Shown here piece after piece: positions 53,165-62,338 of a stretch of 64,000 bases of DNA (positions are counted from its first letter, which is position 1; each line of letters begins with the position of its first letter). The notes below the pieces were generated by a model, which was not told where the DNA came from, ran no database searches, and saw only the letters and a program-made list of their open reading frames with translations. A program made the translations under genes and the position numbers. The DNA is from CAWIVH01 sp963839475. Lineage in GTDB: Bacteria; Acidobacteriota; UBA6911. The stretch spans positions 558,001 through 622,000 of the forward strand of contig CAWIVH010000020.1 of NCBI GenBank assembly GCA_963839475.1, read 5' to 3'.

Positions 53165-56116
53165 TCATTTGGCGGGGCAGAGGCGCTTGAGTTCCTCGAA
53201 CCAGTTCTGCACGAGGATCAATTCTGTGACAGGCGTTGGTTTCCTTTGTCCGTCCTTGACCATAAGAAATCGCTGCCCGTCAAGGGACAAGTCATAGCCG
53301 CGTATGGGGGACGCATCGGATCCGAATCCGGTTTTTTCAAAAAGCAGGCGAGGCTTGCTGGTTGTGAAAGCGCCGTCTGTGTAAACATCCACAACCCACA
53401 CTTGGTTTGGCCACAGGTAGAAAAGCTGTTTACCATTTCTTGCCCACAACGGTTGGCGTCCCCCTTCGCTCGACACCTGATATTTCATATTTGAGCCGGG
53501 AAAGGGCCGCACGTAGATCTCGTCGCGCTTCGATTCATCGGATGAGTAAGCTATCCAGCGGCCGTCAGGGGAGAATTCCGGATATCTCTCGGAGAATTGT
53601 GAATTCACGAATGGCGTTACACGCCCTGTGTGGACATCCAGCAGGGCAATATCAAAACCGGTATCCGGGCGGGAGTCCACAAATGCGATCGTTTTCCCAT
53701 CCGAAGACCAGGATCCGGCGTTCTGACTGTATTTGCTTGTTGTAAGGCGCTCCATCGGTGAACTTCCATCGTAGGGTTGGCAAAACAAGTTTGCCACCAG
53801 CGATTTGTGCCATGCAAAACCAAGCCGTTTGCTGTCAGGGGACCAGAACGGATAGGAGGCCTTTCCCTCACCGGTCAACTGACTGTTCGTTCCTCTACTC
53901 AAGTCGTACACCCAGACCGGGAAATCTCGTGAGGTAGTTGTGTAGGCAATTCTTTTGCCGTCAGGAGAAAGACGCGGAGCATGAAAAGGGAATTGCAAGT
54001 CCGTGACCAGTTGCTCTGTCCCCCGCTGATCCACCCATACAAGCGAGTTCTTTCGCTCTGGAAGGAGGCCGCCTGCTGCATATATAAGCGATCCTGTGTC
54101 AGAGATGCTGAACTGCCCAGCGCAAGTATGGGTGGGGTCATAATTGGAGAAAAGCTGCATGACGTTTTCCACGAGAGGGGAGGGTTGGCCAACGACCTCC
54201 ATGGTCGTGAGATCAAATCGCACGCCCATGAGGGTCCCCTGCCGCAGAAACACCAGGTGTCCTGTTGGAACGTACCGGGCATCTGCCGCGTCCTGTAGCA
54301 GCACACGCAACTCTCGCGTATCCAATCGCACCAGGGCCGTCCATGGTTGTGAATCCCAACGGTGTCTCATTACGGTAAAAAGCACAGCTTTCCCATTGGG
54401 AAGCCACGATGGCAGACGATGGTTATTTTCCTCACGCTTCGGGTCAGGCTTGGTCAAGATCTCAGGCTTACCTCCGTCAGCCGATATCCTTAAAATGCCG
54501 GTGTCTCCCCGTTCGGCAAATACAATGCTGTTATCACCACCCCAATTCGCCCCGAAAATAAATCTGGTGTCGCACAGTGCAGTGGCCACGCCACCCTCGA
54601 TCGGTATCTTCTTCAGCTTTCCATCGGCCCGGAAACCAACCCACCGATTGTCGGGCGACAGGAAGGGATTGACACCCCCTTCTGTTCCGGCGATAGGCTT
54701 AGCTTCCGATCGATCCATTCTTCGCAAGAACAACCGGGGCTTTGCCAATGAACCGGGACCCTCCTCACTTGCGCTGTAAACGACGAATCTGCCGTCACTG
54801 GAAAGGGCCATAGCAGTTCGGCTCGGGCGCTCCATTTCCTGGGCCCTGCGATAACTGTCCAGCCAAAACCCCGGTTCGATCTTGATTATGGACGTGACCA
54901 TTGATGCTGGAAGAGGGGGCTGAAAATATCGAGTCAGCACTTTCTCGATCAGGATCCCGGCAAAAATCCCCACAGCCGTACACAAGGCCATCCACAGGAA
55001 AGAGAATCGCCGGGGAACAGGCACGATCCCCGCGGCCACGGCATCCCCGGCATCAGACTCTCCGATTTCGATGCGGGCGTCGGCAATGTCGTGCAGTCGT
55101 TCCCTGAGATCCTTCTGAAGGCACCGACGCAGCAGATCCTTGACCTTTAAAGGCGTAGGGGCTGGAAGCGCCTGCCAGTCCGGCTTCCCGTTGAGGATCG
55201 CCGCCATGGTCTCGGCGATGGTCTCGCCCTCGAAAGCTCGCGTCCCGGTAAGGCATTCATAGAGGATGCAGCCAAAAGCCCAGATGTCGGACTTCTTGTC
55301 GACAGTTTTTCCCTTTGCCTGTTCCGGTGATAGATAAGCCGCTGTACCCAAAACGACACCCGGGCGGGTCGTCGCCGTTGTAATCGTCGGGGAGTGCGTT
55401 TGGTCAATCTCGGGTGGGTGGTCCTGGAAGGCCCGCGCAAGACCGAAATCGAGGATTTTGACTTTGCCATCCGGAGTAATTTGAATATTCGCCGGTTTCA
55501 GATCACGATGGATAATCCCTTTCTCGTGGGCGGCTTCGAGTCCATCGGCGATCTGCCGACAGATCTCGAGCGATTCATCGATCGGGATCCGGCCTTTATT
55601 CAACCGATCGGCGAGTGTCCCTCCCTCGACCAACTCCAAAATCAGGAAGCGCCTGCCGTCGCACTCCTCCAAGCCGTAAACCGAGGCGATGTTGGTGTGA
55701 TTGAGCGATGCCAGGACCTTCGCCTCGCGTTCGAATCGAGCCAACCGCTCCGGATCTGCGGCGAAAATATCCGGCAGCGCCTTGATAGCTACATGGCGGT
55801 TGAGACGCATGTCCTGCGCCCGGTATACAACTCCCATTCCACCTTCCCCGATCTTTTTCACAATGCGGTAATGGGCCACGCTTTGAATCTCTGCTTCTCC
55901 CCCATCCTTAGCCAGGACCTGTGCGGCCACCTGCATGGCGGGAGCCTTCATGAAACCATCGGCTTTCGCCTGATGCGCCAGCAGAGCCTCAACCTCCTGG
56001 CGCAGCGAGTCGTCTCCGGCGCAGGCTTCTATCAGAAAGGCTTTCCGCCCGTCCGGTTTGCACTCGAGAGCCGAGCTGTAGATTCGCTTGATCTCATCCC
56101 ATCGTCCTGGATCCAT
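53165..56116 (-). CDS. Membrane Ser/Thr protein kinase with PD40 propeller, no sigma partner
   Basis: 983 residues. N-terminal helical domain (RWDEIKRIYSSALECKP, CAGDDSLRQEVEALL), then the kinase: GEGGMGVVY (90-98), Lys112, HRDLKPAN (from 203), DFG (223-225), SPEQA. A membrane helix lies near 393-412 (FLWMALCTAVGIFAGILIEK). The external part has PD40 blades (LSSDGRFVVYS, FSPDGRWIAYS, YDLSLDGQRFLMV). The N-terminal 70 residues and the upstream DNA are closest to those of the kinase at 37924, whereas the propeller resembles that of the kinase at 56609. So it looks mosaic. Confidence 0.92.
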   Translation of the reverse strand: MDPGRWDEIKRIYSSALECKPDGRKAFLIEACAGDDSLRQEVEALLAHQAKADGFMKAPAMQVAAQVLAKDGGEAEIQSVAHYRIVKKIGEGGMGVVYRAQDMRLNRHVAIKALPDIFAADPERLARFEREAKVLASLNHTNIASVYGLEECDGRRFLILELVEGGTLADRLNKGRIPIDESLEICRQIADGLEAAHEKGIIHRDLKPANIQITPDGKVKILDFGLARAFQDHPPEIDQTHSPTITTATTRPGVVLGTAAYLSPEQAKGKTVDKKSDIWAFGCILYECLTGTRAFEGETIAETMAAILNGKPDWQALPAPTPLKVKDLLRRCLQKDLRERLHDIADARIEIGESDAGDAVAAGIVPVPRRFSFLWMALCTAVGIFAGILIEKVLTRYFQPPLPASMVTSIIKIEPGFWLDSYRRAQEMERPSRTAMALSSDGRFVVYSASEEGPGSLAKPRLFLRRMDRSEAKPIAGTEGGVNPFLSPDNRWVGFRADGKLKKIPIEGGVATALCDTRFIFGANWGGDNSIVFAERGDTGILRISADGGKPEILTKPDPKREENNHRLPSWLPNGKAVLFTVMRHRWDSQPWTALVRLDTRELRVLLQDAADARYVPTGHLVFLRQGTLMGVRFDLTTMEVVGQPSPLVENVMQLFSNYDPTHTCAGQFSISDTGSLIYAAGGLLPERKNSLVWVDQRGTEQLVTDLQFPFHAPRLSPDGKRIAYTTTSRDFPVWVYDLSRGTNSQLTGEGKASYPFWSPDSKRLGFAWHKSLVANLFCQPYDGSSPMERLTTSKYSQNAGSWSSDGKTIAFVDSRPDTGFDIALLDVHTGRVTPFVNSQFSERYPEFSPDGRWIAYSSDESKRDEIYVRPFPGSNMKYQVSSEGGRQPLWARNGKQLFYLWPNQVWVVDVYTDGAFTTSKPRLLFEKTGFGSDASPIRGYDLSLDGQRFLMVKDGQRKPTPVTELILVQNWFEELKRLCPAK

Positions 56117-56608
56117 CGCTCTCAGCCCCTCTGCTGTTCCTGGAGCAGCCAGAAACCCTTCAGATATCTGTTTTGGGAAGGCCGTTCAACACTTTGGTCG
56201 AATACATCAAGTCGGGCCTCAGTCGAGGCCTGTCGATGTAATCCGCAGCCTGGGGACGATCCATAGTGCCGCCTCCCGCCTTCACCGAATCTGTCTGAGC
56301 TAAGATTGTTCAAGCTGGTACTGCCAATCATGCAGAAAGCTCCCACCAGCAATGTGTCTTCTGATAATTGAAGCAGGCCGAAGTTGCGGCCATTATAATC
56401 GGCTGATTTGGCATTGGACAGCTGAATCCGCAATGCTTGTGGGGAATTCGGGGCTCACCAATCAGTCAGTTGGCATGATACGGCGATGTGGAAGGTTTTC
56501 CGAGATGGCAGGTTTCCGAAAGCGCGACTTCGAGGGATAAATCCTCGGATTCGGCTACCTGGTGGAATGCACGGCGATTGATCGGCTGCGAAATGTGGTG
56601 GGTCGCGT
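56117..56608. other. Conserved upstream region of the kinase
   Basis: About 490 bp. Blocks such as TGCCAATCATG and AATTGAAGCAGG...GCCATTATA align with the region upstream of the kinase at 37924 (40700-40980). This points to a duplication including the control region. No gene is supported. Confidence 0.5.
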
Positions 56609-59521
56609 CTACTTCTTCCCGGTGGGGCAGAGGCGCTTGAGTTCCTCGAACCAGTTGAGGACAACATTGATCTGCTTGAACTCGGGCATCACCCGCTTCA
56701 GCATCAGAAACCGCCGGCCGTCGGGTGAGATGTCATAGTTTTGGCTCCACACATAGTCATCCATCATTCCGGATTTCTCGAACAATACCGACGGTTGCTG
56801 AAGCCGGTAAGGGGATTGACTCGTGAACGGCACCGTCATGAGATTCGCCCCCCTTCGATAGAAGAGTTCCCGGCCGTCAGGCGACCATCGGGGTCCTATG
56901 CCTCCTGTGGTTGAAACCCGGTAACTGGCACCCGCCCCCGGATAGGCAACCACGTAGACCTCCATTCGCCCACTCTCGGTCGAACAATAGGCGATCCATC
57001 GACCGTCGGGCGAAAACGCGGGATGGATCCCGCCGGACTTTGTCGCTGCGCCGAAGAGGGGCTTGGGCGTGCGGTCGCGACCCAGCGACAGCAGATAGAT
57101 GTCAAATCGCAGGCTGGTTGCGGTGTCGCCCGAACGTTCTTCAACGAAGGCAAGCACACTACCGTCCGGTGAGAAGGACTGGGGATAGTGGTGGTATTCG
57201 CTTACCGTGAGCCGTTCCTCCCGCTCGCTACCGTCCAGGTACTTCTTGAAGATGTTCAGCGCCGAACCGTTCTGGCTGGCGGCAAATGCCACGTATTTGC
57301 CGGTCGGATCGCTGACGGCCCACCCATCCTCGCCCCCCAGTTTTCTCAATGGCTGGTCGGTGCCGCGCGCCAGGTCGCGGACCCAGGTCCTTTCCGCTTC
57401 ATCTCCCCTACGGATGAACATCTTGCCGTCCCGTGAGAGATGCGGGGTTTGGTAATGGCGAATGTCGAATGACAGCGGATCCTCCTCCCCCTTGCGATTT
57501 ACCCAGACCGGCAAGATCTTACCGGACAATCCACCGGGAGCGTAGGCCAGCGTGCCGTTTTCGGAGACGGAGAAACTCGCCCAGCCCCTGGTATCGCCGA
57601 TGACTCCCTGGAGAATCGGAACTGGGCTGCCGGTCAGCCGCAAAGCCTCAATGTCGAAGGGCACGGCCAGCATGTCTCCCTGCCACCCATAGACCAGGTG
57701 GCCCGTTGCCGTGTAATGTGCATTGCAGCCTCGCTCTATCAGTATTCTTGCCTCCCCCGTCTCGAGAGAAAGAACGCCGACGTGCATCTTGCTGGCGCCG
57801 CGCTTTACGGTGAACAGGATGCTCTTTCCGCCGGGGAGGAACTGCGGGTACCGATACCAGTGGCTTCCCCCTTCCTTGAAATCGAGCTTTGCCTGAACGG
57901 GTTCGGCACTGCCGCCGGCTGCCGGAACTCGCCAAAGGCCACGGCTGGCCCCGAAAACGATGATACCGTTTGTCCCCCAGCTCCCGCCGTCTCCGCCAGG
58001 GAAAGGGCAGACAGGTTGAGGATTCCCTCCGGCCAGCAGAATCTTCCAGAGTGTACCGCCTGCGAAGTAACCGACCCACGTGCCATCGGGCGAGAAAAAG
58101 GGATATCCGGCTCCTTCAGTTCCAGGAATCGGATGAGCTTCGTACTCGTCGATCCTTCGCAGGTAAAGGCAGCGCCGGCTTCCTGCCATAGCTCCATAGA
58201 CCAGCTTGGAACCGTCGTGCGACAACGCGACCTGGGGCGCCGTCAACCCGACCGACCAGCGCTGATCCGGGGGAAGCGAGACGACGAACCGGCTGCTGGG
58301 CTGCCTTGCGGGCGAAACTGCTCGCTGTTGCCAGAGGGCGGTCGCCGCGATTATCGCGATCGTGCCTGCGACAGCCCAGGGAATCAACCTCCGCCAGACG
58401 GGGCGCGGTCCCGATGATTCCCTTGAGGGAGCGTTCCCTTCGGTGGCGCCGCGCAAGGATTCCTCGAGTTCAATTCGTGCGTCGGCGATGTCGTGCAGGC
58501 GACTGTCACGGTTCTTGACGAGACATCGCTTCACGAGGTCGACAAGCCTCCACGGCAGACCGTGCGGGAGCGCCTTCCACTCCGGCTCGCCTTTCAGGAT
58601 CGCCGCAAGCGTCTCCGTCACGTTCTCACCTTCGAACGCTCTACTCCCCGCCAGGCTCTCGAAGAATATGCAGCCGAAAGCCCAGATGTCGGCGCGTTTG
58701 TCGACCGGCTTGCCGACGGCCTGCTCGGGACTCATGTACGCCGCCGTGCCCAGCACGACCCCCGGACGGGTCATGGTGCCGGTGATCGCCGGCGAGAGCG
58801 CTGGGTCAACGTCGGGCGGCTGATCGTTAGAGGTTCGCGCGAGGCCGAAGTCAAGGATCTTTACCTTGCCCTCGCGAGTGATCATTACGTTGCCGGGTTT
58901 CAGGTCGCGGTGTATGACTCCCTTCTCGTGCGCGGCCTCCAAGCCCTCGGCAATCTGCCGGCAGATGTCCAACGCTTCATCGACGGGAAGCCGTCCCTTC
59001 CGGAGCCGATGCGCAAGCGTCTGCCCCTCGACCAGCTCCATCACGATGAACCGCTTCCCATCCGACTCCTCCAGTCCGTGAAGGGTGGCGATGCTCGGAT
59101 GATTCAGCGACGCAAGGATCTTCGCCTCGCGCTCGAAGCGCGCGAGCCGTGCGGCGTCCTGCGCGAATTCGTCGGGAAGAAGTTTCAGGGCGACGTGACG
59201 GTCCACCCGGGTGTCGCGGGCACGGTAGACGACGCCCATGCCCCCCTCGCCGAGCTTTGAGATGACCTTGTAGTGTGCGATGGACTTGCCCGAGAGGTCG
59301 CCGATCCCGGCATCCTCTACGAGCGACGGCTGGTTCGCAGCCGCCGGCCTGTCGAGGAACTCAGCGTCCCTGCCCTCCCAGGCGAGGAGGGATTCGACTT
59401 CGCGGCGCAACTCCGGATCCCCGCCGCAGGCCTCGTCAAGGAAGAGGCCGCGTTCATCGGCCGGACGCGACAGTGCACCGCTGAGGAGCTGTTCGACTTT
59501 CTGCCAGCGGTCATTGTACAT
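56609..59521 (-). CDS. Membrane Ser/Thr protein kinase with PD40 propeller (module 2)
   Basis: 970 residues. N-terminal helical domain (RWQKVEQLLSGALSRPADER, ACGGDPELRREVESLL), kinase with GEGGMGVVY (91-99), Lys113, HRDLKPGN (from 204), DFG (224-226), SPEQA. A membrane helix is near 382-400 (LIPWAVAGTIAIIAATALW). The outside half consists of PD40 blades (FSPDGTWVGYF, FSPDGRWIAYC) and ends NWFEELKRLCPTGK, nearly the same as the kinase at 53165. It starts 30 bp after the sigma gene, the same order as in module 1. Confidence 0.94.
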   Translation of the reverse strand: MYNDRWQKVEQLLSGALSRPADERGLFLDEACGGDPELRREVESLLAWEGRDAEFLDRPAAANQPSLVEDAGIGDLSGKSIAHYKVISKLGEGGMGVVYRARDTRVDRHVALKLLPDEFAQDAARLARFEREAKILASLNHPSIATLHGLEESDGKRFIVMELVEGQTLAHRLRKGRLPVDEALDICRQIAEGLEAAHEKGVIHRDLKPGNVMITREGKVKILDFGLARTSNDQPPDVDPALSPAITGTMTRPGVVLGTAAYMSPEQAVGKPVDKRADIWAFGCIFFESLAGSRAFEGENVTETLAAILKGEPEWKALPHGLPWRLVDLVKRCLVKNRDSRLHDIADARIELEESLRGATEGNAPSRESSGPRPVWRRLIPWAVAGTIAIIAATALWQQRAVSPARQPSSRFVVSLPPDQRWSVGLTAPQVALSHDGSKLVYGAMAGSRRCLYLRRIDEYEAHPIPGTEGAGYPFFSPDGTWVGYFAGGTLWKILLAGGNPQPVCPFPGGDGGSWGTNGIIVFGASRGLWRVPAAGGSAEPVQAKLDFKEGGSHWYRYPQFLPGGKSILFTVKRGASKMHVGVLSLETGEARILIERGCNAHYTATGHLVYGWQGDMLAVPFDIEALRLTGSPVPILQGVIGDTRGWASFSVSENGTLAYAPGGLSGKILPVWVNRKGEEDPLSFDIRHYQTPHLSRDGKMFIRRGDEAERTWVRDLARGTDQPLRKLGGEDGWAVSDPTGKYVAFAASQNGSALNIFKKYLDGSEREERLTVSEYHHYPQSFSPDGSVLAFVEERSGDTATSLRFDIYLLSLGRDRTPKPLFGAATKSGGIHPAFSPDGRWIAYCSTESGRMEVYVVAYPGAGASYRVSTTGGIGPRWSPDGRELFYRRGANLMTVPFTSQSPYRLQQPSVLFEKSGMMDDYVWSQNYDISPDGRRFLMLKRVMPEFKQINVVLNWFEELKRLCPTGKK

Positions 59522-59551
59522 GCCAACGGACCTCCGGGCTTCAGATTGGGC

Positions 59552-60142
59552 CTACGACGCCACTCTGTTGTGCGGACTCCTGTTCAACTCCCGAAGCAGC
59601 CAGATCTTCGCAAGCTTCCAATCACGCTTCACCGTCTCCGGCGAGACTCGCAGGACCTCGGCGGTCTCCTCCACGCTCAGGCCGCCAAAATGCCGCAATT
59701 CGACAATCTTGGCCTTCCTCGGATCGAGGTCGGTCAGCATCGAGAGGGCGTCATCCAGGGCAACCAGTTGGGAATCTGTCGTCGGCGGGAGTCCGTGAGC
59801 TTCGTCCAGCGACACGAAGCACAGACTCCTGCCCCGCTTGCGCGAGCCGCGCCTGCGCGCCGATTCGACCAGGATCCGGCGCATGACGTGCGAGGCGACG
59901 GCGCAGAAGTGGGTTCTGTTCTGAAATCCGGCGTTTCCTGCGCCCACGAGCCTGAGGTAAGCCTCGTTAGCGAGTGCCGTCGCCTGCAGGGTGCGGCCGG
60001 GTTGTTCCCGCGCCATGTGGCGTCGCGCGATGCGTTTCAGTTCGGGGTAGACCAGAGGGATCAGTTCGTCATAGGCTGCGGCGTCCCCCTCGTGCCACTT
60101 CTGAAGCAGCCGCGAAACCTCTCCTTGCGAGGATGGCGTCAC
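59552..60142 (-). CDS. ECF sigma factor, TIGR02999/ECF43-like (module 2)
   Basis: 196 residues. Region 2 reads HMAREQPGRTLQATALANEA and YLRLVGAGNAGFQNRTHFCA; region 4 has LTDLDPRKAKIVELRHFGGL and SVEETAEVLRVSPETVKRDW. It aligns along its full length with the sigma factor of module 1 and likewise lacks the DxxQE motif. GGAGG lies before the ATG. Partner kinase directly downstream; the secreted zincin-like gene is divergent. Confidence 0.93.
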   Translation of the reverse strand: MTPSSQGEVSRLLQKWHEGDAAAYDELIPLVYPELKRIARRHMAREQPGRTLQATALANEAYLRLVGAGNAGFQNRTHFCAVASHVMRRILVESARRRGSRKRGRSLCFVSLDEAHGLPPTTDSQLVALDDALSMLTDLDPRKAKIVELRHFGGLSVEETAEVLRVSPETVKRDWKLAKIWLLRELNRSPHNRVAS

Positions 60143-60180
60143 GGGGACCTCCTATAAGGCCGATGCTAGCACAGTCCTCA

Positions 60181-60192
60181 TTGCCGCGGCAA
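60181..60192. promoter_or_regulatory. Palindrome between sigma and zincin genes of module 2
   Basis: TTGCCGCGGCAA, a perfect 12-bp palindrome, 39 bp upstream of the sigma start and 110 bp upstream of the secreted protein. Possible regulator site; it differs from the TGGGT-type sites of module 1. Confidence 0.4.
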
Positions 60193-60301
60193 CAAGCACC
60201 ACTAAGCCTGCCACAGATGATTTTCTTGCTCTCTGTTACCCGCAGAGCCATCGCTTTGCGCAATCCCCGGGTGAGGGGGGTCGCCCCCGGGGAGGCGCGC
60301 G

Positions 60302-61087
60302 ATGCGAAACCGAACGGTTCACGGAGCCTGGAAAGCTGTTGTGGTCATCCTCACATGGCATGCGCTGGCATTCCCGGGCACCGATGGCGCTCACGCCGGC
60401 AGGGCGGCGCAGGATCTTGAGGTTGTCGGCAGGAGGGGTTTCATCACCGATCGCCTGACCAGGGGCCAGCTCCGGTTGTGGCAGTCCATCGCCGGGATCG
60501 TCTCTGAAGAAGATCTGTTCGGAAGGGCGCTCCACCCCAAGCTGCGCCGCCTCTGGCAGGAGGTCGAAGCCGGCGGGTGCCGGATGTACATCGAATTGGC
60601 CGACACGCATCCACGGGTTGGCTCCCGGGCAGGCGAATTCCGGATCGAGGCAATGGACTCGGACGGTCGCATACGTTCCGGGGTGATCCGGCTGTACCTG
60701 GGCTCCATCGACCGCGCGCGTCTGCGCGCCTCCTCCAGGGCTGGAGAGGGATTCAACATTTTCAGGGACCTGGGAAAGGAAGAGCGATACGCGGTTGTTC
60801 TCGGGCATGAGCTTGCGCATGCCATCGCGGCCCTTCGGAACCCGGCTCATGCCGGATCGATGCTCGAGTTCTGGCGCGAGACCGAGTCGTACAACCGGAT
60901 GACCGGGCGGGGCACGGCTTCAGAACCTCACGAGCAGGATCGGCTCGAGTGTCTGAAGCGGATCACGGCTCTCTCCGATCTGCTGGAGCAGGTTGCGGAA
61001 TCGGTGGACGCCGAGTTGTGGAGGGAGCTTGTCGAGGGCCAGCGGCACGGCCCCAGGCCGCCAGCGCTGCGGGTTCCGGCTCGTTAA
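60302..61087 (+). CDS. Secreted zincin-like protein with HELAH motif (module 2)
   Basis: 261 residues, ATG at 60302 after GGGGAGG. Signal peptide to about residue 30 (AVVVILTWHALAFPGTDGAH). ITDRLTRGQLRLWQSIAGIV aligns with module 1; ERYAVVLGHELAHAIAAL places HExxH at 169-173. A downstream helix with a conserved Glu (LLEQVAESVDAELW) matches the other copy. Low overall identity but the same length and spacing indicate an old duplication, so the HExxH residues have been conserved. No known family assigned. Confidence 0.77.
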   Translation: MRNRTVHGAWKAVVVILTWHALAFPGTDGAHAGRAAQDLEVVGRRGFITDRLTRGQLRLWQSIAGIVSEEDLFGRALHPKLRRLWQEVEAGGCRMYIELADTHPRVGSRAGEFRIEAMDSDGRIRSGVIRLYLGSIDRARLRASSRAGEGFNIFRDLGKEERYAVVLGHELAHAIAALRNPAHAGSMLEFWRETESYNRMTGRGTASEPHEQDRLECLKRITALSDLLEQVAESVDAELWRELVEGQRHGPRPPALRVPAR

Positions 61088-61289
61088 GCATTACGCCGAG
61101 CCTGGAGGACATCCGATCTTAGTGCGATTCTCGCAGTAATCCTATTTTCGAATTCGCGGCAGGTGTGCGGCTGAGTCGGCCATCCCGGGAAGTTGGCCCT
61201 GAGTCAAACTCCCAAGATGCGGGCTTTCTGGAAGTGATCCACATCAAGGTGATTTAAGAACACTTGTCGGCTGGAAGATCTGGAGATTA

Positions 61290-61514
61290 TTACACTCCAT
61301 AAGACGGTGGGATCGCTTTATATTCCTCCTCTTCTTGCAGCACATTTTCGGGATCGACGATTACGAGCCTTTCGCACCCGGCCAGCTGCACCCTGATCCT
61401 GATGCGTTGCCGGCAGACCCGCATGATCACTCCTGGGATCTTCTGCACCCGCCATCCGCTCAAGATTGAGCGGCCCGGGGATCGGAGCCAGATGACGCGA
61501 TCGCCTGCTTTCAT
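61290..61514 (-). CDS. Small basic phage protein
   Basis: 74 residues from the ATG at 61514, with GAGGAGG upstream: MKAGDRVIWLRSPGRSILSG, then RIRVQLAGCERLVIVDPENV. It probably forms a small beta-barrel. It follows the replication protein by 8 bp. The duplicated copy at 52657-52893 differs at a few positions and has lost the flanking phage genes. Confidence 0.75.
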   Translation of the reverse strand: MKAGDRVIWLRSPGRSILSGWRVQKIPGVIMRVCRQRIRIRVQLAGCERLVIVDPENVLQEEEEYKAIPPSYGV

Positions 61515-61522
61515 GTCCCTCC

Positions 61523-62338
61523 TCATCCGGCTTTCCGCCTGGCGTATCGATGCCCGTCCACGACGACACACTCCCATACCGGGTCCGAGCCGGGCTCGTC
61601 CGGCGATGACGCCGGCCCCGGCGGCTCCACGGGCGCGCGCTCCCACTGGCGTTCCTCCAGCCATTTCGCCGGCCCCGGAACGTACCTCCCGCCCTCCTTG
61701 GCCCAGTCGTGGCTCGGCTTCTGGCGGTCCAGCGCCAAGAGCATCGTGTCGAGCAATGAGCGGTCCGGCTTCAGCTTCGCCCACGCGGACATGGCCCTGC
61801 CTTTCCCGGCTTGCCTGTGTTCCGGATAACTTGCCCAGAAGATTTCGAAAAGGCTCCTCGAGTCGAGTCCCCCCGGGGGGGATTCAGGGGGGGATGAAGC
61901 TGAAGAAGAAGTAGAAGATGAAGAATAGGAGCTTACTTCTCCCCTTACTTCCCCCTTACTCCTGTCTTTCTCCCTGTGCCTCTTCTGGTATAAACCGTTG
62001 ATCTGCCGTTCTTTATCCTCCCTCATCATCCTCCTGCATTCGATCCTTACTTCTGCCTTACTATCGCCTGACAAAATCTTACGGTCGAGATTTTCGTCCA
62101 GGTTCGATTCGCAAATTCGCATCCCGACGAGCTCGCTTATGACGGCCGCGGCCTGGTCTGCCGAGCTGCCAATCAGTCGCGCCCACCCCATGAGCGGCAA
62201 TGTGAGAGGCCCCCTGGTCTGAGATCTCCACAGCGCGCAAAGGATGTCGATCCATGCCCCTTTTGCGGCAAGGGTCAACGCCCGGGTGTCCTGGATCCAG
62301 TCGCCCGGGTAAAACTGGAATGCCGGCATCTTTGCCAT
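61523..62338 (-). CDS. DUF1376-like phage replication protein
   Basis: 271 residues from the ATG at 62338, whose A overlaps the DnaB stop (TGATG); a GTG lies one codon earlier. The N-terminal domain FQFYPGDWIQDTRALTLAAK, GAWIDILCALWRSQTRGPLT is a DUF1376-type winged helix found in phage replisome organisers. A low-complexity serine run (SSYSSSSTSSSASS) links to a C-terminal helical region (LFEIFWASYPEHRQAGKGRA), as in DnaT/helicase-loader proteins. It likely loads DnaB at the phage origin. Confidence 0.85.
   Translation of the reverse strand: MAKMPAFQFYPGDWIQDTRALTLAAKGAWIDILCALWRSQTRGPLTLPLMGWARLIGSSADQAAAVISELVGMRICESNLDENLDRKILSGDSKAEVRIECRRMMREDKERQINGLYQKRHREKDRSKGEVRGEVSSYSSSSTSSSASSPPESPPGGLDSRSLFEIFWASYPEHRQAGKGRAMSAWAKLKPDRSLLDTMLLALDRQKPSHDWAKEGGRYVPGPAKWLEERQWERAPVEPPGPASSPDEPGSDPVWECVVVDGHRYARRKAG

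Noticed and set aside
58493..59260. 255-residue plus-strand frame in the module 2 kinase
   Set aside because: Antisense shadow of conserved kinase motifs; the same pattern occurs opposite the other kinases.
61290..61784. 164-residue version of the small basic phage protein
   Set aside because: The upstream part overlaps the DUF1376 gene in another frame and is alanine/glycine/arginine-rich; the ATG at 61514 has a strong ribosome site.
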